This document shows positions 52,191-62,017 of a stretch of 64,000 bases of DNA, piece after piece; position 1 is the stretch's first letter; the number at the start of each line of letters is the position of its first letter. Source of the stretch: Chitinophaga solisilvae (GTDB lineage Bacteria; Bacteroidota; Bacteroidia; Chitinophagales; Chitinophagaceae). Under the pieces are notes generated by a model. The model did no database searches, had not been told where the DNA came from, and saw only the letters and a list, made by a program, of their open reading frames with translations. The stretch is from positions 496,001 through 560,000 of the forward strand of contig NZ_JAABOK010000001.1 of NCBI RefSeq assembly GCF_009928525.1, written 5' to 3'. A program made the position numbers and the translations under genes.

Positions 52191-54066
52191 TTTTTCGAAA
52201 AAATCAAACATTGACATACTGCAGGGGATGACAGATTCCATGCAGCACCGTGGCCCCAACGATGCGGGCTACGAAGTGTTTGACGCCACCAATGCCAGCA
52301 TCGGTTTCGGCCAGCGCCGCCTGTCTATACAGGATCTGTCCAGCTCCGGCCACCAGCCTATGCACTTCCAGCAATACACGCTCATCTTCAATGGTGAAAT
52401 CTATAACTTCCATGAAATAAGAAAAGAGCTGGAAATCCGCGGCTATCACTTCTCCTCAGGTTCTGATACAGAAGTGCTGCTCAAAGGATACGACTGCTGG
52501 AAGGAGAAAGTGGTAGACAGGTGTATCGGTATGTTTGCCTTTGTGGTTTATGACCGCACACGGAATAAAATTATCTTCTGCCGCGACCGGGCAGGGGTGA
52601 AGCCGCTTTACTATTACTGGTACAATAATGTTTTCCTCTTCGGCTCTGAACTGAAAGCATTATGTGCGCATCCTGCATTTCAGAAGGAGATCGATGTCAA
52701 CAGTCTTTCGCTGTTCCTGCAGTTCAGCTATATTCCGGCGCCCTACGCGATCTATAAGAATACCTGGAAACTGAAACCCGGTCACTTCCTGGAACTGGAT
52801 CTGGGCAATACCGGTTTACATACCTATCCCTACTGGGAAGTGCTGGATGCCTATAAAAAGCCGCTGACCACCCAGCCGCTAGAGGCAGTCATCAATGAAA
52901 CAGAGGCATTGATGAAGAGTGCGTACAGCTACCGCATGGTGGCAGATGTGCCTGTTGGCGTATTTCTCAGCGGAGGATATGACAGCGCCAGCGTAGCAGC
53001 GCTGCTGCAAAAGGATGCCACCTCCCGCATCAAAACCTTTACCATCGGCTATAAGGAAAAAGCGTTCGATGAATCTGCGGAAGCAAAAAAAATAGCCCAT
53101 CATCTGGGTACCGATCATACGGAATGGATCATTGGCCCTGCTGATGCAAAAGAAGTGCTGCACCACCTGCCGGAAATCTACGACGAACCATTCGCGGATA
53201 ACTCCACAGTACCGACTACTTTAGTAAGCCGCCTGGCGAGCAGGCAGGTGAAAGTGGCGCTCAGCGCTGATGGTGGCGATGAAATATTTGCCGGCTACCA
53301 TAAATTCGGACAGTCGCTGCGCTATACCGGTAATATGCCCAGAGGGATGCAATCCTTACTCAGTCATGCTATGGACCTCATCAACCCTGAATGGATTCCC
53401 TATTTCAATAAGCAGTACAATTTCGCTTCGCGGTATGAAAAGATGAAGCTGATATGGGCTTCCGGTCAGCCGCAGAAAGCCATGAAGTATATCAGCCAGT
53501 ACCTGACGGAAACAGAAGCGCATCATTATATGAATACTGTTCCACAGGCATATAAAACCAGTTTTGACCTCAACGGAGAACTGAATGATGTGAACGATTC
53601 CCTGAACAGATTGCTGGCAGTGGATTACAAAACTTTCCTGGTAGATAACAACCTGGTGAAAATAGACAGGGCTACAATGTCTGTCAGCATCGAAGGCCGT
53701 GAGCCGATGCTGGATCACCGCCTGGTAGAATACCTGGCTACAGTACCGGCTTCGATGAAAGTGAAGGACAATGTAAATAAGTACATTCTCAAAACCATTG
53801 TACACCGCTATATTCCGCAGCACCTGATGGACCGTCCGAAACGGCCGTTCATAGCGCCTTTACAGGAGTGGTTCCGCGAAGAGCTGAAGGAACAGATGCA
53901 ATACTATTTATCGGAAGAAAGATTGCGGAAATCCGGATTGCTGCATGCGCCGCATGTGACGCAGCTGTTGAAGAAGTATTTGTCCGGCGCTAAAGTCAGC
54001 CATCAGAAATTATGGAACCTGCTGGTATTTCAGCTGTGGTATAGCCGCTGGATAGAACAATTGTAA
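52165..54066 (+). CDS. Asparagine synthetase B-like glutamine amidotransferase
   Basis: This 633-residue protein has an N-terminal class II glutamine amidotransferase domain (nucleophile C2 in MCGIAGFIDF) and a C-terminal asparagine-synthase domain with the PP-loop SGGYDSASVAALL near residue 271 and ALSADGGDEIFAGYHKF. AsnB is normally cytosolic and makes asparagine, but many EPS and capsule loci carry such a gene, where it may amidate a uronic acid or other carboxyl sugar. The start ATG lies inside the previous gene (26-base overlap). It is therefore more likely a polysaccharide-modifying enzyme than a housekeeping AsnB, but this is inference. Confidence 0.9.
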   Translation: MCGIAGFIDFSKKSNIDILQGMTDSMQHRGPNDAGYEVFDATNASIGFGQRRLSIQDLSSSGHQPMHFQQYTLIFNGEIYNFHEIRKELEIRGYHFSSGSDTEVLLKGYDCWKEKVVDRCIGMFAFVVYDRTRNKIIFCRDRAGVKPLYYYWYNNVFLFGSELKALCAHPAFQKEIDVNSLSLFLQFSYIPAPYAIYKNTWKLKPGHFLELDLGNTGLHTYPYWEVLDAYKKPLTTQPLEAVINETEALMKSAYSYRMVADVPVGVFLSGGYDSASVAALLQKDATSRIKTFTIGYKEKAFDESAEAKKIAHHLGTDHTEWIIGPADAKEVLHHLPEIYDEPFADNSTVPTTLVSRLASRQVKVALSADGGDEIFAGYHKFGQSLRYTGNMPRGMQSLLSHAMDLINPEWIPYFNKQYNFASRYEKMKLIWASGQPQKAMKYISQYLTETEAHHYMNTVPQAYKTSFDLNGELNDVNDSLNRLLAVDYKTFLVDNNLVKIDRATMSVSIEGREPMLDHRLVEYLATVPASMKVKDNVNKYILKTIVHRYIPQHLMDRPKRPFIAPLQEWFREELKEQMQYYLSEERLRKSGLLHAPHVTQLLKKYLSGAKVSHQKLWNLLVFQLWYSRWIEQL

Positions 54067-54083
54067 CGTCCCCCTAAAATTAT

Positions 54084-55214
54084 ATGAGTGTGAAGCATGG
54101 TAAAATAAGAATACTGGAAACCATCCGCCAGGGTAAGATCGGCGGCGGGGAAAGCCATGTGCTGGACCTGGTAGCTACCCTGAACAGACAGCGTTACGAA
54201 CCGGTGGTATTATCATTCACTGACGGTCCCATGATCAGCGCACTGCAAAAAATGAATATAGCCGTACACGTTATTCACAGTGAAAAGGCTTTTGATATCC
54301 CCGTCTGGAAACAGGTGAAACGTTTTCTCCGCGAGCAGCAGGTGCACCTGGTACATGTGCATGGCACCCGCGCCAATACCAATGTGCTTTGGGCCGCACG
54401 CAACCTCGGACTGCCCGTGATCTATACGGTTCACGGATGGTCGTTTCATGAAGGGCAGCACCCGGTAATGAAATGGGCCAGAACCCTTGCGGAGAAATAC
54501 ATCACCCGTAAAGCGCAGGTCAACATCTGCGTGTCTGAATCCAACCGGCAAACCGGGGATCAGGCTTTCCGCGGACTGAACGCAGTGGTGATCAGAAACG
54601 GTATCAACACCGCCAGGTTCAACCCGGATGCTTCCTATCCGGATATCCGCGCAGAATATAGTATTCCGGCGAACCACCTGGTACTCGGCTACATTGTACG
54701 CATGACCTACCAGAAGGACCCGCTGACGATGATCCGGGCTTTTGCAGAGGCGCTGAAACTGGTGCCCCAGATGACGCTGCTGATGATAGGAGAAGGCGAA
54801 CTGAAGGACGCTGCCCGCAACGCCGCCATGGAAGCAGGCATCACAGAGCAGGTACGCTTTGATACTTTCCGCCAGGATGTACCTGCCGTACTGAATGGTA
54901 TTGATATTTACTGCCTGCCTTCCCTGTGGGAAGGATTTCCTATCGGCGTACTCGAAGCCATGGCTATGGGCAGACCGGTTATCGCCTCTGATGTGGACGG
55001 TACGCGGGAGGCCATAGAGAACGGTGAGAACGGATTGCTGGTACCTGCGGCCGACAGCCACGCGCTTTCTGCCGCCATTGTTACGCTGGCTACGGATGCG
55101 CCGCTGCGCCAGCGCCTCGGACAAAAAGCCATCGCCAGTGTAGCAGAGCATTACCAGGTAGCAGATATGACAGGCAAGATTGAAGCTATCTACGATCAGC
55201 TGTATAAACCTTAA
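54084..55214 (+). CDS. Family 4 glycosyltransferase
   Basis: This is a 376-residue GT-B glycosyltransferase. The N-terminal domain opens ILETIRQGKIGGGESHVLDLV, the G-G-x-E-x-H acceptor-side motif, and VHVHGTRANTNV follows. The C-terminal domain has YIVRMTYQKDPLTMIRAF and the E-x7-E sugar-nucleotide motif PSLWEGFPIGVLEAMAMGRPVIASDVDG. It acts at the cytosolic face of the membrane on the lipid-linked repeat unit. It lies 17 bases after the asnB-like gene and 17 bases before the methyltransferase gene. Confidence 0.92.
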   Translation: MSVKHGKIRILETIRQGKIGGGESHVLDLVATLNRQRYEPVVLSFTDGPMISALQKMNIAVHVIHSEKAFDIPVWKQVKRFLREQQVHLVHVHGTRANTNVLWAARNLGLPVIYTVHGWSFHEGQHPVMKWARTLAEKYITRKAQVNICVSESNRQTGDQAFRGLNAVVIRNGINTARFNPDASYPDIRAEYSIPANHLVLGYIVRMTYQKDPLTMIRAFAEALKLVPQMTLLMIGEGELKDAARNAAMEAGITEQVRFDTFRQDVPAVLNGIDIYCLPSLWEGFPIGVLEAMAMGRPVIASDVDGTREAIENGENGLLVPAADSHALSAAIVTLATDAPLRQRLGQKAIASVAEHYQVADMTGKIEAIYDQLYKP

Positions 55215-55231
55215 AAATTGCATTTGCAGAT

Positions 55232-55999
55232 ATGAATAAACCAGGCATCACCTACGAATACGAACGCATCGCTGATATTAAAAGACTCAACTTTATCACG
55301 GAAAGTCTGCAGCAGGAAATCCCTGCACAGGGAAAAGTACTGGATGTAGGCTGTGGTAACGGGGTTATCAGCAGGCACCTCGGACAATTCGGTTACCAGG
55401 TGCTGGGTATAGACATCAGCCAGAAAACAATTGATGTGGCCCGCTCCAAAAATACTTTGCCCAATGTTCGTTTTGAAGCGATCAGCGCGGAAGCGCTCAC
55501 CGCGCAGGGGGAACAGTATGATGCAGTCATCTGCAGTGAAGTGCTGGAACATCTGCACCAGCCGGAAGTGTTACTGCGCACCATCTACGCCTCCCTGAAG
55601 GATAACGGACTCCTGGTAGTTACTGTACCAAACGGGATGGGCCCCAGAGAGGTGTGCGTTACCAAACCCATGCTCCGCGCGCGTAATAACCCTGCCATCT
55701 GGAAATTTATTCACCGGGTGAAAGGCGCCCTCGGTTTCAGAGGTACTACCGTACAATCCCAGGCCGATAACCTGGACCACGTACAGTTCTTTACCCGCAA
55801 GGATTTACAGCAGCTCGCCAGCAGCAATGATTTTAATATCATCCGCTTCGCAAAAACCAATTTTGTAGAAGACGTATTTCCTTTCTCCGTGCTCACTAAA
55901 AAACTACGCTTTCTGCAATCCCTGGACTGCAAGGTAGCAGAAGTACTCCCATACAGCTTCACCGGCGGCTTCAACACCCTCTGGAAGAAAAACAGCTGA
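55232..55999 (+). CDS. Class I SAM-dependent methyltransferase
   Basis: This is a 255-residue Rossmann-fold methyltransferase. Motif I VLDVGCGNGVISRHL is clear, followed by GIDISQKTIDVA (motif II acidic residue) and VICSEVLEHL. LLVVTVPNGMGPREV is motif IV/V-like. As the last gene of the + strand EPS operon it may methylate a sugar of the repeat unit, but small-molecule or lipid methylation cannot be excluded. It converges with the GT14 gene; a half copy of the family A repeat lies between them. Confidence 0.87.
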   Translation: MNKPGITYEYERIADIKRLNFITESLQQEIPAQGKVLDVGCGNGVISRHLGQFGYQVLGIDISQKTIDVARSKNTLPNVRFEAISAEALTAQGEQYDAVICSEVLEHLHQPEVLLRTIYASLKDNGLLVVTVPNGMGPREVCVTKPMLRARNNPAIWKFIHRVKGALGFRGTTVQSQADNLDHVQFFTRKDLQQLASSNDFNIIRFAKTNFVEDVFPFSVLTKKLRFLQSLDCKVAEVLPYSFTGGFNTLWKKNS

Positions 56000-56054
56000 T
56001 ACCCAACAAAACACCATCATCAAAACACCATCAAAAAAAACAAAACCGCTCAAA

Positions 56055-56105
56055 TCTCCGCTGCATTCCAAATAACCAAATCTCAAATAACCAAATAACT
56101 AAATA
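56055..56105. repeat. Half copy of a family A inverted repeat
   Basis: CTCCGCTGCATTCCAAATAA and the following CCAAATCTCAAATAACC-type units match the right arm and core of the copies at 19376 and 29840, but no left arm precedes it. Its end overlaps the stop codon of the - strand GT14 gene (56099-56101). Confidence 0.85.
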
Positions 56106-56932
56106 CCATCGATTTTGTCGAATATCTCCGGCGCCTGCGTCAGGTCAAATTTCCTGGCGAAGGGCCGGCCGCTGCCGAGTAATGCCGGAACGTCTGTCGT
56201 ATCAAATGTTTTGGGATGTTCCTTGCCGGCGCTCCAGTCGATGTAATGCAGGCTGTGTTTCGCAATCTGCGCGGCGAACGGGCTGTTCATCAGGATGGTG
56301 GGCAGTATGAATTCATCGGAACCCCAGGTGAGTTTGAAGTAACGCTGGAGGGAAGGGTGTTCTTTTTCGTAGCGGAGGCAATAGGTTACGCAATCCAGAC
56401 TGAGTGTCCACCAGGCATCGCCGCAGTAGAGTTTAAGTCCGTAGGGTGGTTTACGTGCCGGTAGCAGCCTGGTGAGCCATCTTCCCAGCATATATTTCCC
56501 CGTTAAATTGTATTCTACAAAATGGTAATGATCCATTTTGCTCATCATGGGTTGCAGGGCCTCGTCGGATATGACGTTGAGGAACTGCTGGCCGGGGTGT
56601 TGTTCCAGAAAGCGGATGATGTCGGGAATGGGCTGCAATGCATAGTCCTGGCCGCTGAGCAGGGTTATGTAGTCGTAGGCAACACCGGTTTGCACCACGG
56701 CGTGCATACTGTTCAGGGTAGCCTGACAAATGCTCCAGCCGGCCCAGATAACGTTTACGCGTTCCCGTACGGGAAATACCTGCGGCAGGTTAATGACTTC
56801 CTGCCAGTCCTGCAGGTTACATTTGAGGTCGATGTGCAGATAACAGTGAACAGCAGGGTGGGAGAGCCTTTGCAGCAGGCGCTTTACCTGTGCCGGGTGT
56901 TTATGTGCCAGTATTATAAATGCCAGTTTCAT
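56099..56932 (-). CDS. Core-2/I-branching beta-1,6-GlcNAc transferase-like (GT14)
   Basis: This is a 277-residue glycosyltransferase of the core-2/I-branching family (GT14), which adds branching beta-linked sugars. The opening MKLAFIILAHKHPAQVKRLLQRL, HIDLKCN, NVIWAGWSICQATLNSM and YITLLSGQDYALQPI are typical, and YCGDAWWTLSLDCV and KLTWGSDEFILPTIL match the acceptor and catalytic region. It is cytosolic or membrane-associated. It lies 11 bases downstream of the flippase gene on the same strand. In this locus it could add a side branch to the repeat unit. Confidence 0.9.
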   Translation of the reverse strand: MKLAFIILAHKHPAQVKRLLQRLSHPAVHCYLHIDLKCNLQDWQEVINLPQVFPVRERVNVIWAGWSICQATLNSMHAVVQTGVAYDYITLLSGQDYALQPIPDIIRFLEQHPGQQFLNVISDEALQPMMSKMDHYHFVEYNLTGKYMLGRWLTRLLPARKPPYGLKLYCGDAWWTLSLDCVTYCLRYEKEHPSLQRYFKLTWGSDEFILPTILMNSPFAAQIAKHSLHYIDWSAGKEHPKTFDTTDVPALLGSGRPFARKFDLTQAPEIFDKIDGI

Positions 56933-56943
56933 GGTTCGTGGAA

Positions 56944-58287
56944 TTAGTCGTTAAGTACTACCGGTTTTTTTCTCCCTGCTTTTTGCAGCAGTGTTCTGCA
57001 TTCCTGCCAGCCGTAATGCCATATGTCCCGCATTTGTATCTGCAGGTGTTTTCTGATAAAGTAATAACCATAGATGATAGCAAATATTACGGTACAGAAA
57101 GAAGCGATGGCTACGGATCTGATATCTTTGAAGAGAAGTATCAGCGTGATTTCCAGCGTTACGCTGAGTGCAAATTTCAGGATGTTTTTGTTAAAGTTGA
57201 TGTGGGGCAGGTTCATCATGTCCAGTGTAACGCCGATGAAGCGGTCCATAGGCCAGCAGATGGCAGAGAGCAGGATGATGCGCACAATATCAGTTGCCGC
57301 CAGATAGGAACCGGATGCCAGTATCCGGATGAGTGGTTCTGTCAGCAGCAACATTCCCAGGATGAAGGGGAATATCAGGATGCTAACGGTGCCGGTATAA
57401 CGGCAGAAGGCCCTGGCTACTGCGGGGAGATCCTGCCGGTTGGCGGATTCGGATAGGGTGGGTTGCGCAGTGGCAACGAAGCTGCGCAGGATGATTTCCA
57501 CCACTTCCATAAATTTCTGCGGAATGCTGTAGAGCGCTACGGCTTCAGGTCCCAGCAGGTAACGTAGTACGATATTGTCGGCATAGCTCTGCCCGGTGGA
57601 AGAAGCCATGCTGCCTACTATCAGCCGTCCGTAACGGTACAGGGCCACGGCCTGTTCCCGGGTGCGGAAGGCGAATGTATGGAGGTACGTCCATTTACGC
57701 AACAGGCAATAGATGCTGGAAACGGCCATAGACGAAGTATATGCGAGTAATACGTTGGGCAGGGTTACCATATGCAGCAGGTACAGGATGCCGAGCAGTA
57801 TCAGGAAAGTGCCGTTCTGTGACAGACGTATCAGCACTATTTTATCAAAGCGGTGTGTTGCCTGCAACATCCAGGAAGCGAAGTTCATGGGCAGGGAGAA
57901 CAAGGTCAGTATCCCCAGCCAGCAGATAAAGAAATGCCAGGTAGCGTTGAGCCAGGGTCCTGCAATCAGGAATATCAGGAAACAGAGGGCTACATAACCC
58001 AGGGTGAGTATCCCGGAAATCAGCCAGCCCGCGCCGGCTACCCGCTTTCCGTCTTCTTCGCTGCTGCCCGCGTAAAATTTGATGATGCTGGTCTGCATCA
58101 GTCCTGTACGCACCTGGTCCAGTATATTATAGGAGGCAATAAATAATACCCACTCCCCGAAAGCGCTTTTAGGCAGTAGCCTGACGAGTAACGCAAACGA
58201 CAGTACGTTAAAAAATGCAATAACAATATTGCCCAGCAACGAATGAAAATGCCTGCTCCTGAAAGCCGCGGGTAGCATGAACGCCAT
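56944..58287 (-). CDS. Wzx-type polysaccharide flippase (MOP superfamily)
   Basis: This is a 447-residue integral membrane protein with about 12-14 helices, in the polysaccharide biosynthesis flippase family that moves lipid-linked repeat units across the inner membrane. The N-terminal LGNIVIAFFNVLSFALLVRLLPKSAFGEWVLFIASYNILDQVRTG is characteristic (first helices with an F-G-x-W/Y motif). It is the only flippase in the window and so links the glycosyltransferases to the polymerase in the other operon. The GT14 gene follows. The upstream region is AT-rich and shared with the divergent T9SS protein gene. Confidence 0.9.
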   Translation of the reverse strand: MAFMLPAAFRSRHFHSLLGNIVIAFFNVLSFALLVRLLPKSAFGEWVLFIASYNILDQVRTGLMQTSIIKFYAGSSEEDGKRVAGAGWLISGILTLGYVALCFLIFLIAGPWLNATWHFFICWLGILTLFSLPMNFASWMLQATHRFDKIVLIRLSQNGTFLILLGILYLLHMVTLPNVLLAYTSSMAVSSIYCLLRKWTYLHTFAFRTREQAVALYRYGRLIVGSMASSTGQSYADNIVLRYLLGPEAVALYSIPQKFMEVVEIILRSFVATAQPTLSESANRQDLPAVARAFCRYTGTVSILIFPFILGMLLLTEPLIRILASGSYLAATDIVRIILLSAICWPMDRFIGVTLDMMNLPHINFNKNILKFALSVTLEITLILLFKDIRSVAIASFCTVIFAIIYGYYFIRKHLQIQMRDIWHYGWQECRTLLQKAGRKKPVVLND

Positions 58288-58668
58288 CTGATCAAACGGA
58301 TTAATGATAAATGCCGGTTCTTGACAGGATACAGATAAAAGAGAAGGGCTGGGGTAAACAGCCGGCTATACTTGCGTTGACACAGGTATAATTTTTCTTG
58401 GTCTGCAAGATATATTTTTTATCGCTAAAAATTTTATTTTCTTCCGCTGCTGATATGCAATCTAATTCTCCGTAATTATATAGATATATAAAATATAAAT
58501 AATTTATTATTTTATTATATAAATATGATAAAAAAATATAATTTGATTAAAGAAATTGCGTTTACTTTGTAGCAGCGGAAATGATGTGTGAATGACCCCG
58601 GAACTGCTGTCATACAGCAGTTGCAATGATACATATCCTGATTTGCTGATAGAAAAACCTTCTTGCCG
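58288..58668. other. AT-rich divergent region
   Basis: No gene is seen. TTACTTTG (58562-58569), one base off the -7 consensus, with TTTG at 58542-58545 as a possible -33 box, may drive the + strand gene. No clear - strand promoter for the flippase was found. Confidence 0.4.
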
Positions 58669-61600
58669 ATGATACAACTTTACGCTCGTCATGGGCTGTC
58701 ACGTCTTATTTTATTTATACTGATCCCGCTGCTCTGTTATCGCACAGCAACCGCACAACAGGTAGCACGCACCTTACCCACAGGCTTTAACAACATAGCC
58801 GGATATTATGAATATCTTCCGCCTGACTATCATACCAATCCCAACAAGCGTTTCCCCGTTATCATTTTTATACACGGCGTAGGAGAACTGGCAGGCAGCA
58901 ACCTCAGTAAGCCCCTGTCCGAAGTTTTGAAAAACGGATTACCGAATTATATACAGCAGGGAAGGTTTCCCGCTACATTTAAATCCGGCGGCAGCACCAA
59001 CTCCTTTATTGTATTGTCCCCGCAGTTCAAGGTCTGGCCCGGCTCCGGCGACGTGCACAAACTGCTGGCCTACGCAGAAAGTATTTATCGTGTGGACTCC
59101 GGACGTGTATACGTTACCGGATTAAGTATGGGCGGCGGCGTAGCCTGGGGCGCTATCACGGAAGGCGGCGCCAAATCAGCGCAATATGCGGCGGCAGTAA
59201 TGGTCTGCGGCGCATATGATCCCAATGCCAGTTACGCCAAACCCGCAGTGATTGCAGCCAACAACCTCCCGGTATGGGCCTTGCATAATGATAAGGACCC
59301 TTCGGTGCCGGTGAAATATTCAAGGGACTGGGTGGCCAAAATCAATGCCATACAGCCTCCCATCAAAGTGCCTGCTAAACTCACCATCTTCCGCCAGGAC
59401 GGGCACAACGCCTGGTCCCAGGCCTATGATCCCAATTTCAAGGATCCGGTAACAGGACTCAATATCTACGAATGGATGCTGCAATACCGCATTGACAGCC
59501 TTGCTGCCGGCATTCCCACACCCGTGACCGGCGGCAAACGTATAACCGTTCCGGTTACCTCACCCGGCCAGATCTACTACGATGACGTCATGACCAGCCT
59601 CAAGGTCCAGCCCGGCGATACCCTCTGTATCCCCGCAGGAGACTATAATTTCATACAGCTGGGAAAAATAACCGGCACGGCAGATAAACCGGTAGTCATC
59701 ACCAATTGCGGCGGACTCGTACGCGTTGGCGTTAACTGCCCCTCTACAGCTGCCGCTTTCGTTTTGTCCACGTGTAAATATTTTAAACTCGAAGGAAATG
59801 GCACGCCCGGTCTGACCTATGGTTTCGATGTGAACGGAACCAATAAAGACGGGGCGCCGCTCTTCGGGCTCTTCATCGGTAACGGCAGCACAGATATGGA
59901 CATACACCATATTTATATCCACGACGCCGGCATGTTCCTCCAGGCTAAAACCCTGCAGTCCTGTTCCCGCCCCGAATACTGGGAAGGCCGCTTCGTGATG
60001 CGCAACGTAAAGCTGCATCACCTGCTTTGCCGCAACGCCGCATGGGAAGGCTTCTACATCGGTAACACCCATTACCTCTGGGACGATGCCAACTGTAAAG
60101 ATATGCCCTCTCACCATATCGAAAACCTGGAAGTATATGCCAACGACCTCGAGAACATGGGCAGCGACGGTATCCAGGTAGCGATGGCGGATATGGGCAG
60201 CAACAGCGTACACGATAACCGCCTCGTTAATTACGCGATGGCCAGAAACAGCGCACACGGATATGGTATCCTTTGCGGAGGAAGAAGTAAACTGAAAATC
60301 TACAATAACACCATCGACCATGGCTTCAACCCCGGCATCCAGATTTTCGGAACAGGGCAGAATGACGTGTTCAACAACCTGATCACCAATATTGAATATG
60401 AAGGTATCGGGGTGGCAGATAAAGAAACTGCGGTAACCCCGCCGGCCGCCTTCATTTATAATAATACCATCGTCAACACCGGTCCTAATGGCATGAAGAT
60501 ATATGCGTCGCTCACTACCACCGGTCACCGTATATATAATAATATTGTGGTCGCAGAAGGCACCAGCTGGGACGCTCCGCAGAGTGGATATTATATTAAA
60601 GGACCTGCACCTGTAAAATTTGATTTCAGGAATAACCTGTCATTTAAAACAATCGCAGATGCGGGATTTGTCAACGCCGCCGCCGGCAATTACCGGCCTG
60701 CCGGTGCTTCTGCTGCAGTAGATGCCGGCAGAAGTATGACAGACCTGAACCTCACTGCCGATCTGGAAGGCAGCCGCCGCCCGCAGGGCACGGCCTTCGA
60801 TGCCGGCGCCTATGAGTATAACGGGACCGGTAAAAATATTGCGCCTGCTGCCAATGCCGGCAAAGACCAGAGCATCTGGCCACCTGCCACCGGCGTGCAG
60901 CTGAACGGCTCCGCCTCCGCTGATCCGGATGGCACTATCACCTCATACAGCTGGAAAAAAATCAGCGGCCCCGGTGCGGTCAATATCAGCAATGCCGCCA
61001 TCGCGCAGCCAGGAGTGACCGGCCTTGTCACCGGCTCCTATATCTTCGCACTAACGGTAACGGATAACGAAGGCCTCAGCAGTACTGATGATGTCACCAT
61101 AACGGTATTGGCAAAACCCAATCAGCCACCGGTAGCCGCCGCAGGAAACGATGTGACACTAACCCTGCCGGTTAGTGCTACATTGCTCACCGGCAGTAAC
61201 TCGCTGGATCGCGATGGACTGATTACCACCTATGCCTGGAAACAGCTCAGTGGGCCCAATACAGCTGTCATAGCCCGCACCGATGTCAGCAACACCGGCG
61301 TGAGCGGATTCATTGCCGGCACGTATATCTTTGAACTAACGGTAACGGATAACCTGGGTTTAACCGGAACGGCGCGTGTAGCCATTACCGTGAAGGCTGC
61401 CGCAGGCCCCAATCAGCCGCCGGTAGCCAATGCCGGACCTACCCGCACGGTTACCCTGCCGCTTAGCGCCGCTTCGCTTGATGGTACTGCCTCCTTTGAT
61501 CCGGATGGCGCCATCGTGTCTTATGCCTGGAGCCAGACACAGGGCCCGTCAACCGGTACTATCACCGGGGCCGGCCAGGCCACCGCAGAGGTATCCGGAC

Positions 61601-61971
61601 TGAAAGCCGGTATCTATCTATTTAAACTTACCGTAACGGATAACGGAGGACTCAGCAATTCCGCCAGCACGTCCATCGTCGTTAAAGATCCGGTAGATGT
61701 TCGTCCGCATGACAGCGCCAGCGTAGATCTGTACCCTAACCGCATCAGTGGCGGACAGCCGGTGAAACTGGTGATTACCCATCCGGAGACTAAAAACGTT
61801 TTCATCTCTGTCTATGACCTCAAAGGCACCCGGGAGATGCATATCTCCAGGCCCCTGAACGGATCGCTGACGGAAATCCTTGACCTGGGCCCGCTGGGAA
61901 GTGGCGTACATCTTATCCAGGTACGGGGTGACAATGGCTATAAATGGACAGGAAGGCTTATCAAACTGTAA
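58669..61971 (+). CDS. T9SS-secreted esterase, beta-helix and PKD-domain protein
   Basis: This is a 1100-residue surface protein. The start is set at the ATG at 58669 (a TTG six bases earlier is open but poorer), giving a signal peptide ending TATAQ near residue 30. The N-terminal alpha/beta-hydrolase (about 40-285) has FIHG (67-70), nucleophile S153 in GLSMGG, an acid among D208/D210, H246 in DGHNAWSQAY and the shared IYEWMLQY motif. A right-handed beta-helix region follows (about 300-700, with repeated N-N and Y-N-N-T turns), then three PKD domains, and a C-terminal sorting domain of the T9SS type (DLYPNRI). It probably binds and edits surface polysaccharide. Confidence 0.88.
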   Translation: MIQLYARHGLSRLILFILIPLLCYRTATAQQVARTLPTGFNNIAGYYEYLPPDYHTNPNKRFPVIIFIHGVGELAGSNLSKPLSEVLKNGLPNYIQQGRFPATFKSGGSTNSFIVLSPQFKVWPGSGDVHKLLAYAESIYRVDSGRVYVTGLSMGGGVAWGAITEGGAKSAQYAAAVMVCGAYDPNASYAKPAVIAANNLPVWALHNDKDPSVPVKYSRDWVAKINAIQPPIKVPAKLTIFRQDGHNAWSQAYDPNFKDPVTGLNIYEWMLQYRIDSLAAGIPTPVTGGKRITVPVTSPGQIYYDDVMTSLKVQPGDTLCIPAGDYNFIQLGKITGTADKPVVITNCGGLVRVGVNCPSTAAAFVLSTCKYFKLEGNGTPGLTYGFDVNGTNKDGAPLFGLFIGNGSTDMDIHHIYIHDAGMFLQAKTLQSCSRPEYWEGRFVMRNVKLHHLLCRNAAWEGFYIGNTHYLWDDANCKDMPSHHIENLEVYANDLENMGSDGIQVAMADMGSNSVHDNRLVNYAMARNSAHGYGILCGGRSKLKIYNNTIDHGFNPGIQIFGTGQNDVFNNLITNIEYEGIGVADKETAVTPPAAFIYNNTIVNTGPNGMKIYASLTTTGHRIYNNIVVAEGTSWDAPQSGYYIKGPAPVKFDFRNNLSFKTIADAGFVNAAAGNYRPAGASAAVDAGRSMTDLNLTADLEGSRRPQGTAFDAGAYEYNGTGKNIAPAANAGKDQSIWPPATGVQLNGSASADPDGTITSYSWKKISGPGAVNISNAAIAQPGVTGLVTGSYIFALTVTDNEGLSSTDDVTITVLAKPNQPPVAAAGNDVTLTLPVSATLLTGSNSLDRDGLITTYAWKQLSGPNTAVIARTDVSNTGVSGFIAGTYIFELTVTDNLGLTGTARVAITVKAAAGPNQPPVANAGPTRTVTLPLSAASLDGTASFDPDGAIVSYAWSQTQGPSTGTITGAGQATAEVSGLKAGIYLFKLTVTDNGGLSNSASTSIVVKDPVDVRPHDSASVDLYPNRISGGQPVKLVITHPETKNVFISVYDLKGTREMHISRPLNGSLTEILDLGPLGSGVHLIQVRGDNGYKWTGRLIKL

Positions 61972-62017
61972 CGGTTATACGTAGTCTGATAGATGGGGTC
62001 ACTGTTTTGAGTATATG

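Noticed and set aside
59560..60528. 322-codon - strand frame inside the T9SS esterase/beta-helix gene, and the similar one at 62216-63136 (+)
   Set aside because: Both are antisense to well-supported genes and have no domain or ribosome-site support.
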